From positions 1 through 5,127 of the forward strand of contig JBCCFX010000240.1 in NCBI GenBank assembly GCA_039029515.1: a stretch of 5,127 nt of DNA, read 5' to 3'. Source of the DNA: JBCCFX01 sp039029515 (GTDB taxonomy: Bacteria; Planctomycetota; Phycisphaerae; Phycisphaerales; SM1A02). The notes beneath the pieces were generated by a model. It saw nothing but the letters and a program-made list of their open reading frames with translations. It did no database searches and had not been told where the DNA came from. Shown piece after piece: positions 1-5,127 of the stretch. How positions within the stretch are numbered: the stretch's first letter is position 1; the number at the start of each line of letters is the position of its first letter. The position numbers were made by a program, and so were the translations under genes.

Positions 1-1467
1 CACGCTCAAGAGATCATCGATGTTCACCATGCCATTGCCGAATGTGCCATCGCCATTGTCAGGCGCACAGTCTGCGGGGCATGATGGCCCCTCGATGAAC
101 CGAATGTCGTCCAGATCTACGGTGGCCGACACCGTGCCGACGCCGTCGACAAGTTGCGCCTGGAGCTGATACGTTCGGCCGCGCGGCAGTGTGCCCGGCA
201 ACGCCATCGTGAGATCAGGCATCCATCCCGTCGCGCTGTCTGCGGCCATCGACCAGACCACAGTGGAGATGCCATCGGCATCGACGAGTGAGATCTCCAC
301 CACGTCGCCGGTATCCGGCGTCACTACGCGGAGATCAGCGGCGATTGCCGCAATCCCGACCGGCAGATAGAACCGATTGTGCTCAGCCAATGATCCAGCG
401 CCCGCCAAACGAAGGATGCCATTCCCACCGTCGTTCGTGAGCTGTGCATTCAGCGAACCACCGTGGAACAGCCAGCCGGCGCTCACATTGCCACCGAAGT
501 CACCGTTGTACAGCACGGCTGGATTCGTGACGGGCATCCCGGGGCCAAGCGCAGGCCGTTGCACAGCGCCGCCACCGAGCAGTGCGTAGTAGTAGCCGCG
601 CTCCGTGAACCCTTCAGGCCACCAATTATTGCGCATGGATGTGGTAATGCACGCTTCGCCATCGCATGGCGTCGGGCTGAGATCGATCGTGCCGTGCAAC
701 CAGAGGTGCGTATCAGAGTGCGCAAACGTGTAGCCGCCGGAGTTCAACGCGGATTCACTCAACTGCGTATTGAACGCCGTGGGAATCGGAATACCATCGA
801 AATCGAACGCGTTCAGGAGAAACGCGCCGTCCGCGCGGTAATACACATCGACGAACGTGTTGTTCTCCCAGCGCATCGGAACGGGATCACCCCAGTTCGG
901 ATCGGCATCGAGTGTGCCGTTGACGGGGTGTGGATCCATCCCGGTCACGTGATCCACCGTCAGTCCTTCGCGCGCGAATCGGCGAGAGACCTCGCTGTTC
1001 ACGATGGTCCCGCGACTATGGCCCACGAGGTGAAGGTCGCGACCGTTCACAAGTTCAATGCCGGCAATCGGTGAGCCCAGTTGATCCACGAACTGCGGAT
1101 CGCGCAATGCGGCATACATCGCGTCGGCAGCACCTTCCGCATACCCCGCATTCGGACCCGGCTTATCAAAATCATTCAGCCAACGATAAATGCAGAACAC
1201 CGGTTGGCCGGGCGTGAGCGTGCCAGAGACCATCCGCCAGGCACCGCTGGCCTGGTCATATCGAACGATTGCCCCGCTCGTCGCGATGCCCTCGCTGATG
1301 GCGCGATCGCGCATCGCTTCCGCCATGCCCTGCACCCACGCGCCTTTGGTCTGGTCAAGCGAATATCCGTGGCACAGGACGGTCGTGACGTCCTGTCCGT
1401 GCGCGGCTGCCGCCAGCATGGTCATCACACTTCCAACAGTCACGAACAGCAGTCGATTCCAACGCAC
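1..1467 (-). CDS. Secreted alpha/beta-hydrolase (lipase/esterase-like) with beta-sandwich module and dockerin-like tail, C-terminus cut by window edge
   Basis: The frame is open for 489 codons from a GTG at 1467 to the window edge, so the protein's end is missing. GTG was chosen because a strong GGAGG-type ribosome site lies six bases upstream and the first 25 residues form a signal peptide (RWNR, hydrophobic LLFVTVGSVMTML, then AAAHG before QDV). The mature protein opens with an oxyanion-type CHGYS (32-36) and carries the nucleophile elbow GHSRG (149-153, Ser151). Asp178 in GMDPH and His250 or His254 are candidate triad partners. Residues about 318-458 resemble a jelly-roll carbohydrate-binding type module, starting NGDF and ending in a DLDDIRF strand. 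The tail CPADCAPDNGDG...VNIDDLLSV (463-489) looks like a dockerin/EF-hand-type repeat found on secreted planctomycete proteins. Exported hydrolysis of a lipid or ester is inferred; the substrate is unknown. It could instead be a peptidase-like or polyester-active member of the fold. Confidence 0.85.
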   Translation of the reverse strand, partial: MRWNRLLFVTVGSVMTMLAAAAHGQDVTTVLCHGYSLDQTKGAWVQGMAEAMRDRAISEGIATSGAIVRYDQASGAWRMVSGTLTPGQPVFCIYRWLNDFDKPGPNAGYAEGAADAMYAALRDPQFVDQLGSPIAGIELVNGRDLHLVGHSRGTIVNSEVSRRFAREGLTVDHVTGMDPHPVNGTLDADPNWGDPVPMRWENNTFVDVYYRADGAFLLNAFDFDGIPIPTAFNTQLSESALNSGGYTFAHSDTHLWLHGTIDLSPTPCDGEACITTSMRNNWWPEGFTERGYYYALLGGGAVQRPALGPGMPVTNPAVLYNGDFGGNVSAGWLFHGGSLNAQLTNDGGNGILRLAGAGSLAEHNRFYLPVGIAAIAADLRVVTPDTGDVVEISLVDADGISTVVWSMAADSATGWMPDLTMALPGTLPRGRTYQLQAQLVDGVGTVSATVDLDDIRFIEGPSCPADCAPDNGDGTFGNGMVNIDDLLSV

Positions 1468-1473
1468 GGGTCG

Positions 1474-1480
1474 CCTCCTC
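1474..1480 (-). promoter_or_regulatory. Ribosome binding site of the secreted hydrolase gene
   Basis: On the minus strand GAGGAGG lies six bases before the GTG at 1465-1467. It is the strongest Shine-Dalgarno match near any start in the window and decides the GTG over the internal ATG codons inside the signal peptide. Confidence 0.75.
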
Positions 1481-1511
1481 CGGTTCAATGAACGAATCCT
1501 CCCGACTGACG

Positions 1512-1518
1512 TATTATC
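1512..1518. promoter_or_regulatory. Possible overlapping divergent -10 elements
   Basis: In the 104-base gap between two divergent starts, an AT-rich island reads TATTAT on the plus strand (1512-1517) and GATAAT on the minus strand (1513-1518). Each is one mismatch from TATAAT in otherwise GC-rich DNA. The regions 17 bases upstream on either strand match TTGACA at only about three of six positions, so this is a weak candidate. A plus-strand start near 1524 would fit the acetyltransferase start at 1572 but not an ATG at 1488. Confidence 0.3.
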
Positions 1519-1571
1519 CGGGTAGGGACGTCGATTGCGACCCCAGAAACCGATGCTTCGTGAGCAATTCC

Positions 1572-2132
1572 ATGCGAATTCGACGCGCCTCCGCCGATGA
1601 TCTCGACGCCATGCTCGCCCTGAGCAACTGGTACGCCGAACACACCGCCGCGAACTTTGCGGTCGAGCCTGAATCCGAACAGGACTGGCAACGTGCGTTC
1701 GAGGCATCACATGAACACTATCCGTGGCTCATTGCCGAGGATGACGACCACGACGTGTTCGGCTTCGCCAAGGCGTCACCCTATGCCGGCCGGTGCGCGT
1801 ATCGGTGGTCGGCCGAGATCACGGTGTACCTTCGGGATGGCCTGACCGGACGCGGCGTCGGCACCGCGCTGTACGACATGCTGTTTGCAGTACTCCGCGC
1901 CCAGGGGTTTCGCACCGTCACCGCAGGGATCACCCTCCCAAACGACGCGAGCGTGGCGCTGCATCGACGATATGGCCTCGAACAGATCGGTGTGCGTTCC
2001 CGAATCGGCTGGAAATTCGATCGGTGGCACGACGTCTCGCTCTGGCAGGGCAAGATCAGCGATGACGAGGGACCACCAACTCCAATTCGCCCCGTCGCAG
2101 ATGTCTGGCCATCCATCCACGCTCCGCGTTGA
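1572..2132 (+). CDS. GNAT acetyltransferase of the phosphinothricin/methionine sulfoximine acetyltransferase (Bar/Pat) type
   Basis: The 186-residue protein follows the Bar/Pat plan: MRIRRASADDLDAML at the N-terminus, WLIAEDD (52-58), FGFAKASPY (63-71), the acetyl-CoA loop TGRGVGTAL (92-100), AGITLPNDASVALHRRYGLE (118-137), and GWKFDRWHDVSLWQ (146-159). The tail PPTPIRPV (168-175) parallels the PPRPVLPV ending I recall from Bar. Known members acetylate the amino group of phosphinothricin, methionine sulfoximine or methionine sulfone in the cytosol with acetyl-CoA. The native substrate here is not shown. The first position of the usual (R/Q)xxGxG loop is Thr92. The frame extends upstream to an ATG at 1488, but those 28 residues do not resemble the family and overlap the presumed promoter, so the ATG at 1572 was chosen. 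Its ribosome site is weak (GAG seven bases upstream), and GTG at 1560 is also possible. It is probably first in a three-gene run with coaX 18 bases downstream. Confidence 0.85.
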   Translation: MRIRRASADDLDAMLALSNWYAEHTAANFAVEPESEQDWQRAFEASHEHYPWLIAEDDDHDVFGFAKASPYAGRCAYRWSAEITVYLRDGLTGRGVGTALYDMLFAVLRAQGFRTVTAGITLPNDASVALHRRYGLEQIGVRSRIGWKFDRWHDVSLWQGKISDDEGPPTPIRPVADVWPSIHAPR

Positions 2133-2136
2133 CGGC

Positions 2137-2142
2137 TACACT
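2137..2142 (+). promoter_or_regulatory. Possible -10 box for a short-leader or leaderless coaX transcript
   Basis: TACACT (in GGCTACACT) lies eight bases before the coaX ATG at 2151, a gap that would put transcription start at or next to the start codon. No Shine-Dalgarno sequence is visible before that ATG, and no good -35 box is seen at the expected distance. The similar GCTACCCT occurs upstream of fabI. This is weak pattern evidence only. Confidence 0.25.
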
Positions 2143-2150
2143 ACTCACGT

Positions 2151-2936
2151 ATGGCCAACGACCCGAACATCCTGGCAATCAGCATCGGCAACTCCCGTGT
2201 GCAGATCGGACGATTCCACGGCGGCGACCTCAGTCAGGTTGAACGCTTCAGCAATGACAGCCTGCCGGCACTCGTGCAGCATCTGCAGTCCGTGTGGACC
2301 GCGATCGATGAAGACGATCGCCCTTCGGTACTCATCGCATCCGTCAATGAACCGGTCGCCGATTCACTGAGCTCGATGCTGAAGGACCAACTCTCGATCG
2401 AACCGTATCGCGTCGGCGATGATCTACCAGCACCGATCGGTCGGCAGCTCGACCCGGAGACCATCACCGGCGTCGATCGACTTCTCAACGCCGCCGCCGC
2501 GTACGATCTGCTCAAACAAGCATGCATCGTCGTCGATGCCGGCACCGCAGTGACCGTGGATTTCGTCGACGGCGAGGGCACGTTCCACGGCGGCGCCATC
2601 GCACCCGGCGCGCAGATGCAGCTCGATGCCATGCACAACGCGACCGATGCACTCCCGGAGATGACGTTCGCATCACCGGATGCAGCCGAGGTCTTCGGCC
2701 GATCCACCGGACAGGCAATGCTTCGCGGTGTGTATGACGGTATTCGCGGCATGGTCTGGCGACTTGTCGAACAGTACGCCCAGCACTACGGTGCGTACCC
2801 GACCGTGATTGCGACCGGCGGCGATGCCGATACGCTTTTCGCCAACGATGAGCTCATCGATCGCATCGTGCCTGATCTCACGCTGCATGGAATCGCTGCG
2901 GCAGCGCGCCATGCGCTCGCAGGCGACGCTGAGTGA
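2151..2936 (+). CDS. coaX: Type III pantothenate kinase
   Basis: This 261-residue enzyme of the ASKHA fold phosphorylates pantothenate with ATP, the first committed step of coenzyme A synthesis in the cytosol. Family marks seen in order are the N-terminal strand-loop AISIGNSRVQIGRF (9-22), the catalytic-region GVDRLLNAAAAY (107-118), IVVDAGTAVTVDFVD (126-140), HGGAIAPG (146-153), and the C-terminal VIATGGDADTLF (219-230). Length is normal for type III kinases (about 250-270). The first motif, usually DxGN, reads SIGN, with Ser11 where an Asp that helps hold phosphate and metal is expected; the GxDR Asp109 and DAGT Asp129 are kept. No clear Shine-Dalgarno site precedes the ATG. The gene lies 18 bases after the acetyltransferase, and its stop is separated by one base from the ATG of the GTPase. 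Type III kinases are generally insensitive to CoA feedback and require a monovalent cation; that is family knowledge, not visible here. Confidence 0.93.
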   Translation: MANDPNILAISIGNSRVQIGRFHGGDLSQVERFSNDSLPALVQHLQSVWTAIDEDDRPSVLIASVNEPVADSLSSMLKDQLSIEPYRVGDDLPAPIGRQLDPETITGVDRLLNAAAAYDLLKQACIVVDAGTAVTVDFVDGEGTFHGGAIAPGAQMQLDAMHNATDALPEMTFASPDAAEVFGRSTGQAMLRGVYDGIRGMVWRLVEQYAQHYGAYPTVIATGGDADTLFANDELIDRIVPDLTLHGIAAAARHALAGDAE

Positions 2937-2937
2937 T

Positions 2938-3891
2938 ATGCCGACATGCCGCGCCAGCGTGCTGACCGCGCGCACACCCGGTGCGATTGCCATCATTCTC
3001 TGCGAAGGTGACGTCGGCTCGCTCATCCATGCGCTCACCGGGCACGAATTGCCGCCGATCGATCAACCTGCACTACGTCAGTTCGCCGACATCGATGAAG
3101 GCGTGATCGCAGCGTTATCACCTGACCTCGTCCAACTCATGCCGCATGGCGGACCGCGCGTCGTACAGCGCGTGTTGCAGTGGTTGCGCGATCGGGATGT
3201 CGACATTGTCGCCACGACTGAGATCGCAGATGCGCACGCCTATCCCGAGTCGCGAAGCGATATTGACGCGCTGATGCTCTGCGCGCTCGCTCGGGCGCGC
3301 AGCCCACTCGCGATCGATCTGCTCCTTGCTCAGCCGAGACACTGGACGACGAAACCACAGATTACGGAAGACGATCGTGCGCGATCGCACCGGCTCAATC
3401 GACTCATCGATCCTCCGCTCGTTGCCCTTGCCGGGCCGGCGAACGTCGGCAAGAGCACCCTCACCAATGCGCTGCTCGGGCGCACCCAATCAATCGCATT
3501 CGACCAGCCGGGCACGACACGCGATTACACCGCGGGCATGATTGATCTCGAAGGACTCGTCGTGCGCTGGCTTGATACGCCGGGACTCCGCACCACCGAT
3601 GATCCGATCGAACGTGACGCCATCGCGGTCGCCACCCGCGTGATGCACGACGCCGATCTGCTTATCGCCATCACCGATCGCGATCTCGACTGGCCGACGC
3701 TGCCGCGCGAGGCGGATCTGCGTGTCGCGTCACGATCTGACCTTGGCGAGCGCACCGATGCGGATGTGTGCGTCAGTGCGATCACCGGCGATGGCCTCTC
3801 GCAGCTCGTGCGAACGGTGCGCAACCACCTGATTCCACCTGCGGATCTCGCGCACGATGGCCCATGGATCTTTGATGATCGACTGGGATGA
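2938..3891 (+). CDS. Shortened MnmE/TrmE-like GTPase
   Basis: This 317-residue protein resembles the tRNA-modification GTPase MnmE but is much shorter than its usual 450 or so. Residues 1-95 match the MnmE N-terminal folate-binding domain in outline (TPGAIAII at 13-20, HGGPRVVQRVLQWL at 70-83). Residues about 100-158 are a weak remnant of the helical region. The G domain follows with G1 GPANVGKS (166-173), G2 GTTRD (192-196), G3 DTPG (213-216), a G4 reading SRSD (265-268) instead of NKxD, and G5 SA (280-281). The C-terminal helical domain and its CxGK cysteine motif are absent, and the 37 bases before fabI ends could not encode them in another frame. The ATG at 2938 begins one base after the coaX stop, suggesting translational coupling; an in-frame ATG at 2911 would overlap coaX. 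GTP binding and hydrolysis are likely, whereas tRNA wobble-uridine modification is doubtful. It may be a paralogue with a different job. Confidence 0.85.
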   Translation: MPTCRASVLTARTPGAIAIILCEGDVGSLIHALTGHELPPIDQPALRQFADIDEGVIAALSPDLVQLMPHGGPRVVQRVLQWLRDRDVDIVATTEIADAHAYPESRSDIDALMLCALARARSPLAIDLLLAQPRHWTTKPQITEDDRARSHRLNRLIDPPLVALAGPANVGKSTLTNALLGRTQSIAFDQPGTTRDYTAGMIDLEGLVVRWLDTPGLRTTDDPIERDAIAVATRVMHDADLLIAITDRDLDWPTLPREADLRVASRSDLGERTDADVCVSAITGDGLSQLVRTVRNHLIPPADLAHDGPWIFDDRLG

Positions 3892-3928
3892 CCGCCTGGG
3901 ATGAAGGCCAACGCCGCGTTGCCGCGTC

Positions 3929-4708
3929 TTAGATGCCGATCGAGCTGTATCCGCAATCCACGTAGATTGTCTGCCCGGTGATCCCGGCAGAATGATCGCT
4001 GACCATGAATGTCGCCGTATCGCCGACATCACCGCCGGTGACGTTGCGGCGCAGCGGTGCACGCTGCTCGACGACTTCAAGAATCTTGCCGAAGCCTCCA
4101 ACCGCAAGTGCGGACATCGTTCGCAACGGGCCGCCGGAGATCGCGTTGACGCGAATGTTCTGCTGGCCGAGGTCGGCGGCGAGATAGCGCGTCGTGCTTT
4201 CGAGCGCGGCCTTGGCAACACCCATGACGTTGTAGCCTTGCACAGCGCGTTCAGCGCCGTAGTAGCTCATGCACACCATGGAGCCGCCACGCTTCATCAG
4301 CGGCGCGGCCCGGTTTGCCATTGCCAGGAACGTGTACGCACTGATATCCATGGCCTGCGTGAAGACCTCACGCGGGGTCGCGGGGAACACACCTTCCTTC
4401 AACCATTCCTTGTCGGCGAAGGCGATGGAATGCACGAGGAAGTCAATCGATTCGAAGTCTTCGCCGACCTTCTTGAAGACCGCGTCGAGGTCATCATCGG
4501 AACCGGCGTCCATCGGAACCAGCCAGGGATCTTCAATGCCGAGCTGCTTGACGGCTTTGCGGCAACGTCGCTCCATCTTCTCGCCCGGGAGATGGGTGAA
4601 GAGGCATTCCGCGCCAGCGCGGATGAGCGACTCTGCAATGAAGTAGGCGTAGCTGTGATCGTTGGCGATGCCGACGACGATCCCGCGTTTTCCGTCCATC
4701 ATGCCCAT
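3929..4708 (-). CDS. fabI: Enoyl-[acyl-carrier-protein] reductase (NADH), FabI
   Basis: The 259-residue protein is a short-chain dehydrogenase-type enoyl-ACP reductase that reduces the trans-2-enoyl-ACP bond in the last step of each fatty-acid elongation cycle. The nucleotide-binding motif GIANDHSYA (13-21) has the G-x5-S-x-A form typical of FabI. The active site SYYGAERAVQGYNVMGVAK (148-166) places Tyr149, Tyr159, Met162 and Lys166 at positions matching E. coli Tyr146, Tyr156, Met159 and Lys163. Further family marks are VHSIAFA (92-98), RVNAISGGPLRT (186-197), PLRRNVT (218-224) and the end GITGQTIYVDCGY (242-254). Ala96 sits where E. coli has the triclosan-linked Gly93; I recall Ala there in Gram-positive FabI proteins, so it does not by itself suggest resistance. 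AGGAG lies ten bases before the ATG at 4708, supporting that start over Met3 and Met4. The gene converges on the GTPase gene and diverges from the membrane-protein gene. Confidence 0.96.
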   Translation of the reverse strand: MGMMDGKRGIVVGIANDHSYAYFIAESLIRAGAECLFTHLPGEKMERRCRKAVKQLGIEDPWLVPMDAGSDDDLDAVFKKVGEDFESIDFLVHSIAFADKEWLKEGVFPATPREVFTQAMDISAYTFLAMANRAAPLMKRGGSMVCMSYYGAERAVQGYNVMGVAKAALESTTRYLAADLGQQNIRVNAISGGPLRTMSALAVGGFGKILEVVEQRAPLRRNVTGGDVGDTATFMVSDHSAGITGQTIYVDCGYSSIGI

Positions 4709-4718
4709 GGGACGTGGT

Positions 4719-4723
4719 CTCCT
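4719..4723 (-). promoter_or_regulatory. Ribosome binding site of fabI
   Basis: AGGAG on the minus strand is ten bases before the fabI ATG at 4706-4708. The spacing is slightly long and would be longer still for the two nearby in-frame ATG codons, which favours the first. Confidence 0.6.
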
Positions 4724-4740
4724 GAGGATTGAAGCTCCGC

Positions 4741-4746
4741 AGGGTA
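4741..4746 (-). promoter_or_regulatory. Possible -10 box of fabI
   Basis: The minus strand reads TACCCT in the context CGCTACCCT, which resembles the GGCTACACT just before coaX. The upstream TGGTCA at about 16 bases is a partial match to a -35 box. This would give a leader of about 25 bases containing the ribosome site. Evidence is weak. Confidence 0.25.
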
Positions 4747-4860
4747 GCGATGATCGGAGATGCTGACCAGTTGCCCCTCGCCTCGGTCGTCAACATCATT
4801 CAGCTGAAAGCGACTGTGCTCCGAACTCGCAATAGACGCCGACGTTATGCGTTCGCCAGC

Positions 4861-4865
4861 GGGAG
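4861..4865 (+). promoter_or_regulatory. Ribosome binding site of the membrane-protein gene
   Basis: GGGAG is seven bases before the ATG at 4873. The spacing is ideal, and the site is the main reason to accept the short partial gene that follows. Confidence 0.5.
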
Positions 4866-4872
4866 TGTCGCC

Positions 4873-5127
4873 ATGACATGGTGTGGCCGCCACAAGTATT
4901 TCGTGATAACCGCCACCGTATTGCTTGCAACGGTACTCTTGGTCTGCAGAGCTCACATTCATCGCGAAGTCGATCGCCTCACGCCTCCGGAGCATGTCCT
5001 GACACTCTCTGAATTCCGTGCGCACATGCCGCCACCACAGCGAGAATCGGAGGTTGTGATTGGAGGTGTCCTGCCCCCCAGAAACTGGTCCAGTGTGAGT
5101 GTTAGACTCCGCGGGTCCAGGGAGGGC
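4873..5127 (+). pseudogene. Start of a single-pass membrane or secreted protein, probably interrupted by an insertion sequence
   Basis: An ATG with a well-placed GGGAG site opens 85 codons that run off the window. Residues 1-9 are basic and polar (MTWCGRHKY), residues 10-25 are hydrophobic (FVITATVLLATVLLVC), and then a polar stretch RAHIHREVDRLTPPEH follows, typical of a membrane anchor or uncleaved signal. LLVC is a poor lipobox because Val precedes the Cys. No family is recognised. From about codon 65 (base 5067) the DNA looks like the terminus of an IS3-type element, so residues 66-85 would not be native and the gene would be broken. If the IS reading is wrong, this is simply an intact gene cut by the window edge. 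The 164-base gap before it holds the divergent fabI leader and nothing else recognisable. Confidence 0.5.
5067..5127 (+). mobile_element. Probable left end of an IS3-family (IS150-like) insertion sequence, truncated by the window edge
   Basis: The stretch beginning TGTCCTGCCCCCCAGAAACT resembles the terminal inverted repeats of IS3-family elements of the IS150 type, which commonly start TGT.CTG.CCCC followed by an A-rich step and a TGG.CC motif. A small inverted repeat CTGGTCCAG lies at 5085-5093. The sequence closes with AGGGAGG (5119-5125), well placed as the ribosome site of an orfA starting just past the window. The outer boundary could shift by a few bases. The right end and target duplication are out of view, so this rests on recalled terminus patterns, not on a transposase. 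Confidence 0.5.

Noticed and set aside
463..1074. Open 203-codon plus-strand frame inside the hydrolase region
   Set aside because: It is antisense to a frame with signal peptide, GHSRG motif and dockerin-like tail. Its translation is Arg/Val/His-rich with no recognisable domain, as expected of an antisense shadow.
1488..1571. Upstream extension of the acetyltransferase to ATG 1488
   Set aside because: The extra 28 residues do not match GNAT proteins, the ATG has no ribosome site, and it overlaps the candidate promoter of the divergent pair.
2809..2937. Upstream extension of the GTPase frame into coaX
   Set aside because: It overlaps 43 codons of coaX, and the residues do not resemble an MnmE N-terminus, whereas the ATG at 2938 begins directly at the family-like sequence.
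3883..3904. Nine-base direct repeat CTGGGATGA at 3883-3891 and 3896-3904
   Set aside because: It is a single short repeat spanning the GTPase stop codon, with no further copies seen. It is most likely chance or a small local duplication.
3892..3928. Terminator between the convergent GTPase and fabI genes
   Set aside because: I found no stable hairpin with a T-run. AACGCCGCGTT is symmetric but too short to form a useful stem-loop.
4433..4435. FabI Ala96 as a triclosan-resistance change
   Set aside because: Ala at this position is, as far as I recall, native in Gram-positive-type FabI proteins. The resistance-linked changes I know of are to bulkier residues such as Val.
3992..4732. Open 246-codon plus-strand frame antisense to fabI
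   Set aside because: FabI on the minus strand is unmistakable and full length. The antisense frame has no family features and is explained by codon bias.
4699..5025. 108-codon minus-strand frame upstream of fabI
   Set aside because: It covers the fabI ribosome site and overlaps its start, has no good ribosome site of its own or recognisable motif, and opposes the better-supported gene at 4873.

Overview
The window looks like chromosomal DNA of a GC-rich planctomycete, most likely class Phycisphaerae. The best clue is the C-terminus of the first gene, a cysteine-bearing, calcium-loop-like dockerin-type repeat of the style common on secreted Phycisphaerae proteins. The lineage call is an inference from protein style, not a database match. 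No rRNA, tRNA or CRISPR array was seen, and no stretch over 300 bases lacks a gene.

Layout: bases 1-1467 (minus) encode an exported alpha/beta-hydrolase with a lipase-type GHSRG elbow, a beta-sandwich module and a dockerin-like tail cut by the window edge. A 104-base divergent gap separates it from a plus-strand cluster of three genes: a Bar/Pat-like GNAT acetyltransferase (1572-2132), type III pantothenate kinase CoaX (2151-2936), and a shortened MnmE-like GTPase (2938-3891). The last two are separated by one base and are probably translationally coupled. The GTPase converges on fabI (minus, 3929-4708), a well-conserved enoyl-ACP reductase. Divergent from fabI, a short single-pass membrane or secreted protein starts at 4873. 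Its reading frame runs into what looks like the left terminus of an IS3-family insertion sequence (from about 5067), whose transposase gene would lie beyond the window.

How the genes work together: CoaX makes 4'-phosphopantetheine precursors for CoA and ACP, and FabI completes the fatty-acid elongation cycle that uses ACP. The GNAT enzyme consumes acetyl-CoA. The three are metabolically related only in this loose sense. The most unusual items are the reduced MnmE-like GTPase (no C-terminal helical domain or Cys motif, altered G4 motif), the Asp-to-Ser change in the first CoaX motif, and the probable IS insertion in the membrane-protein gene.
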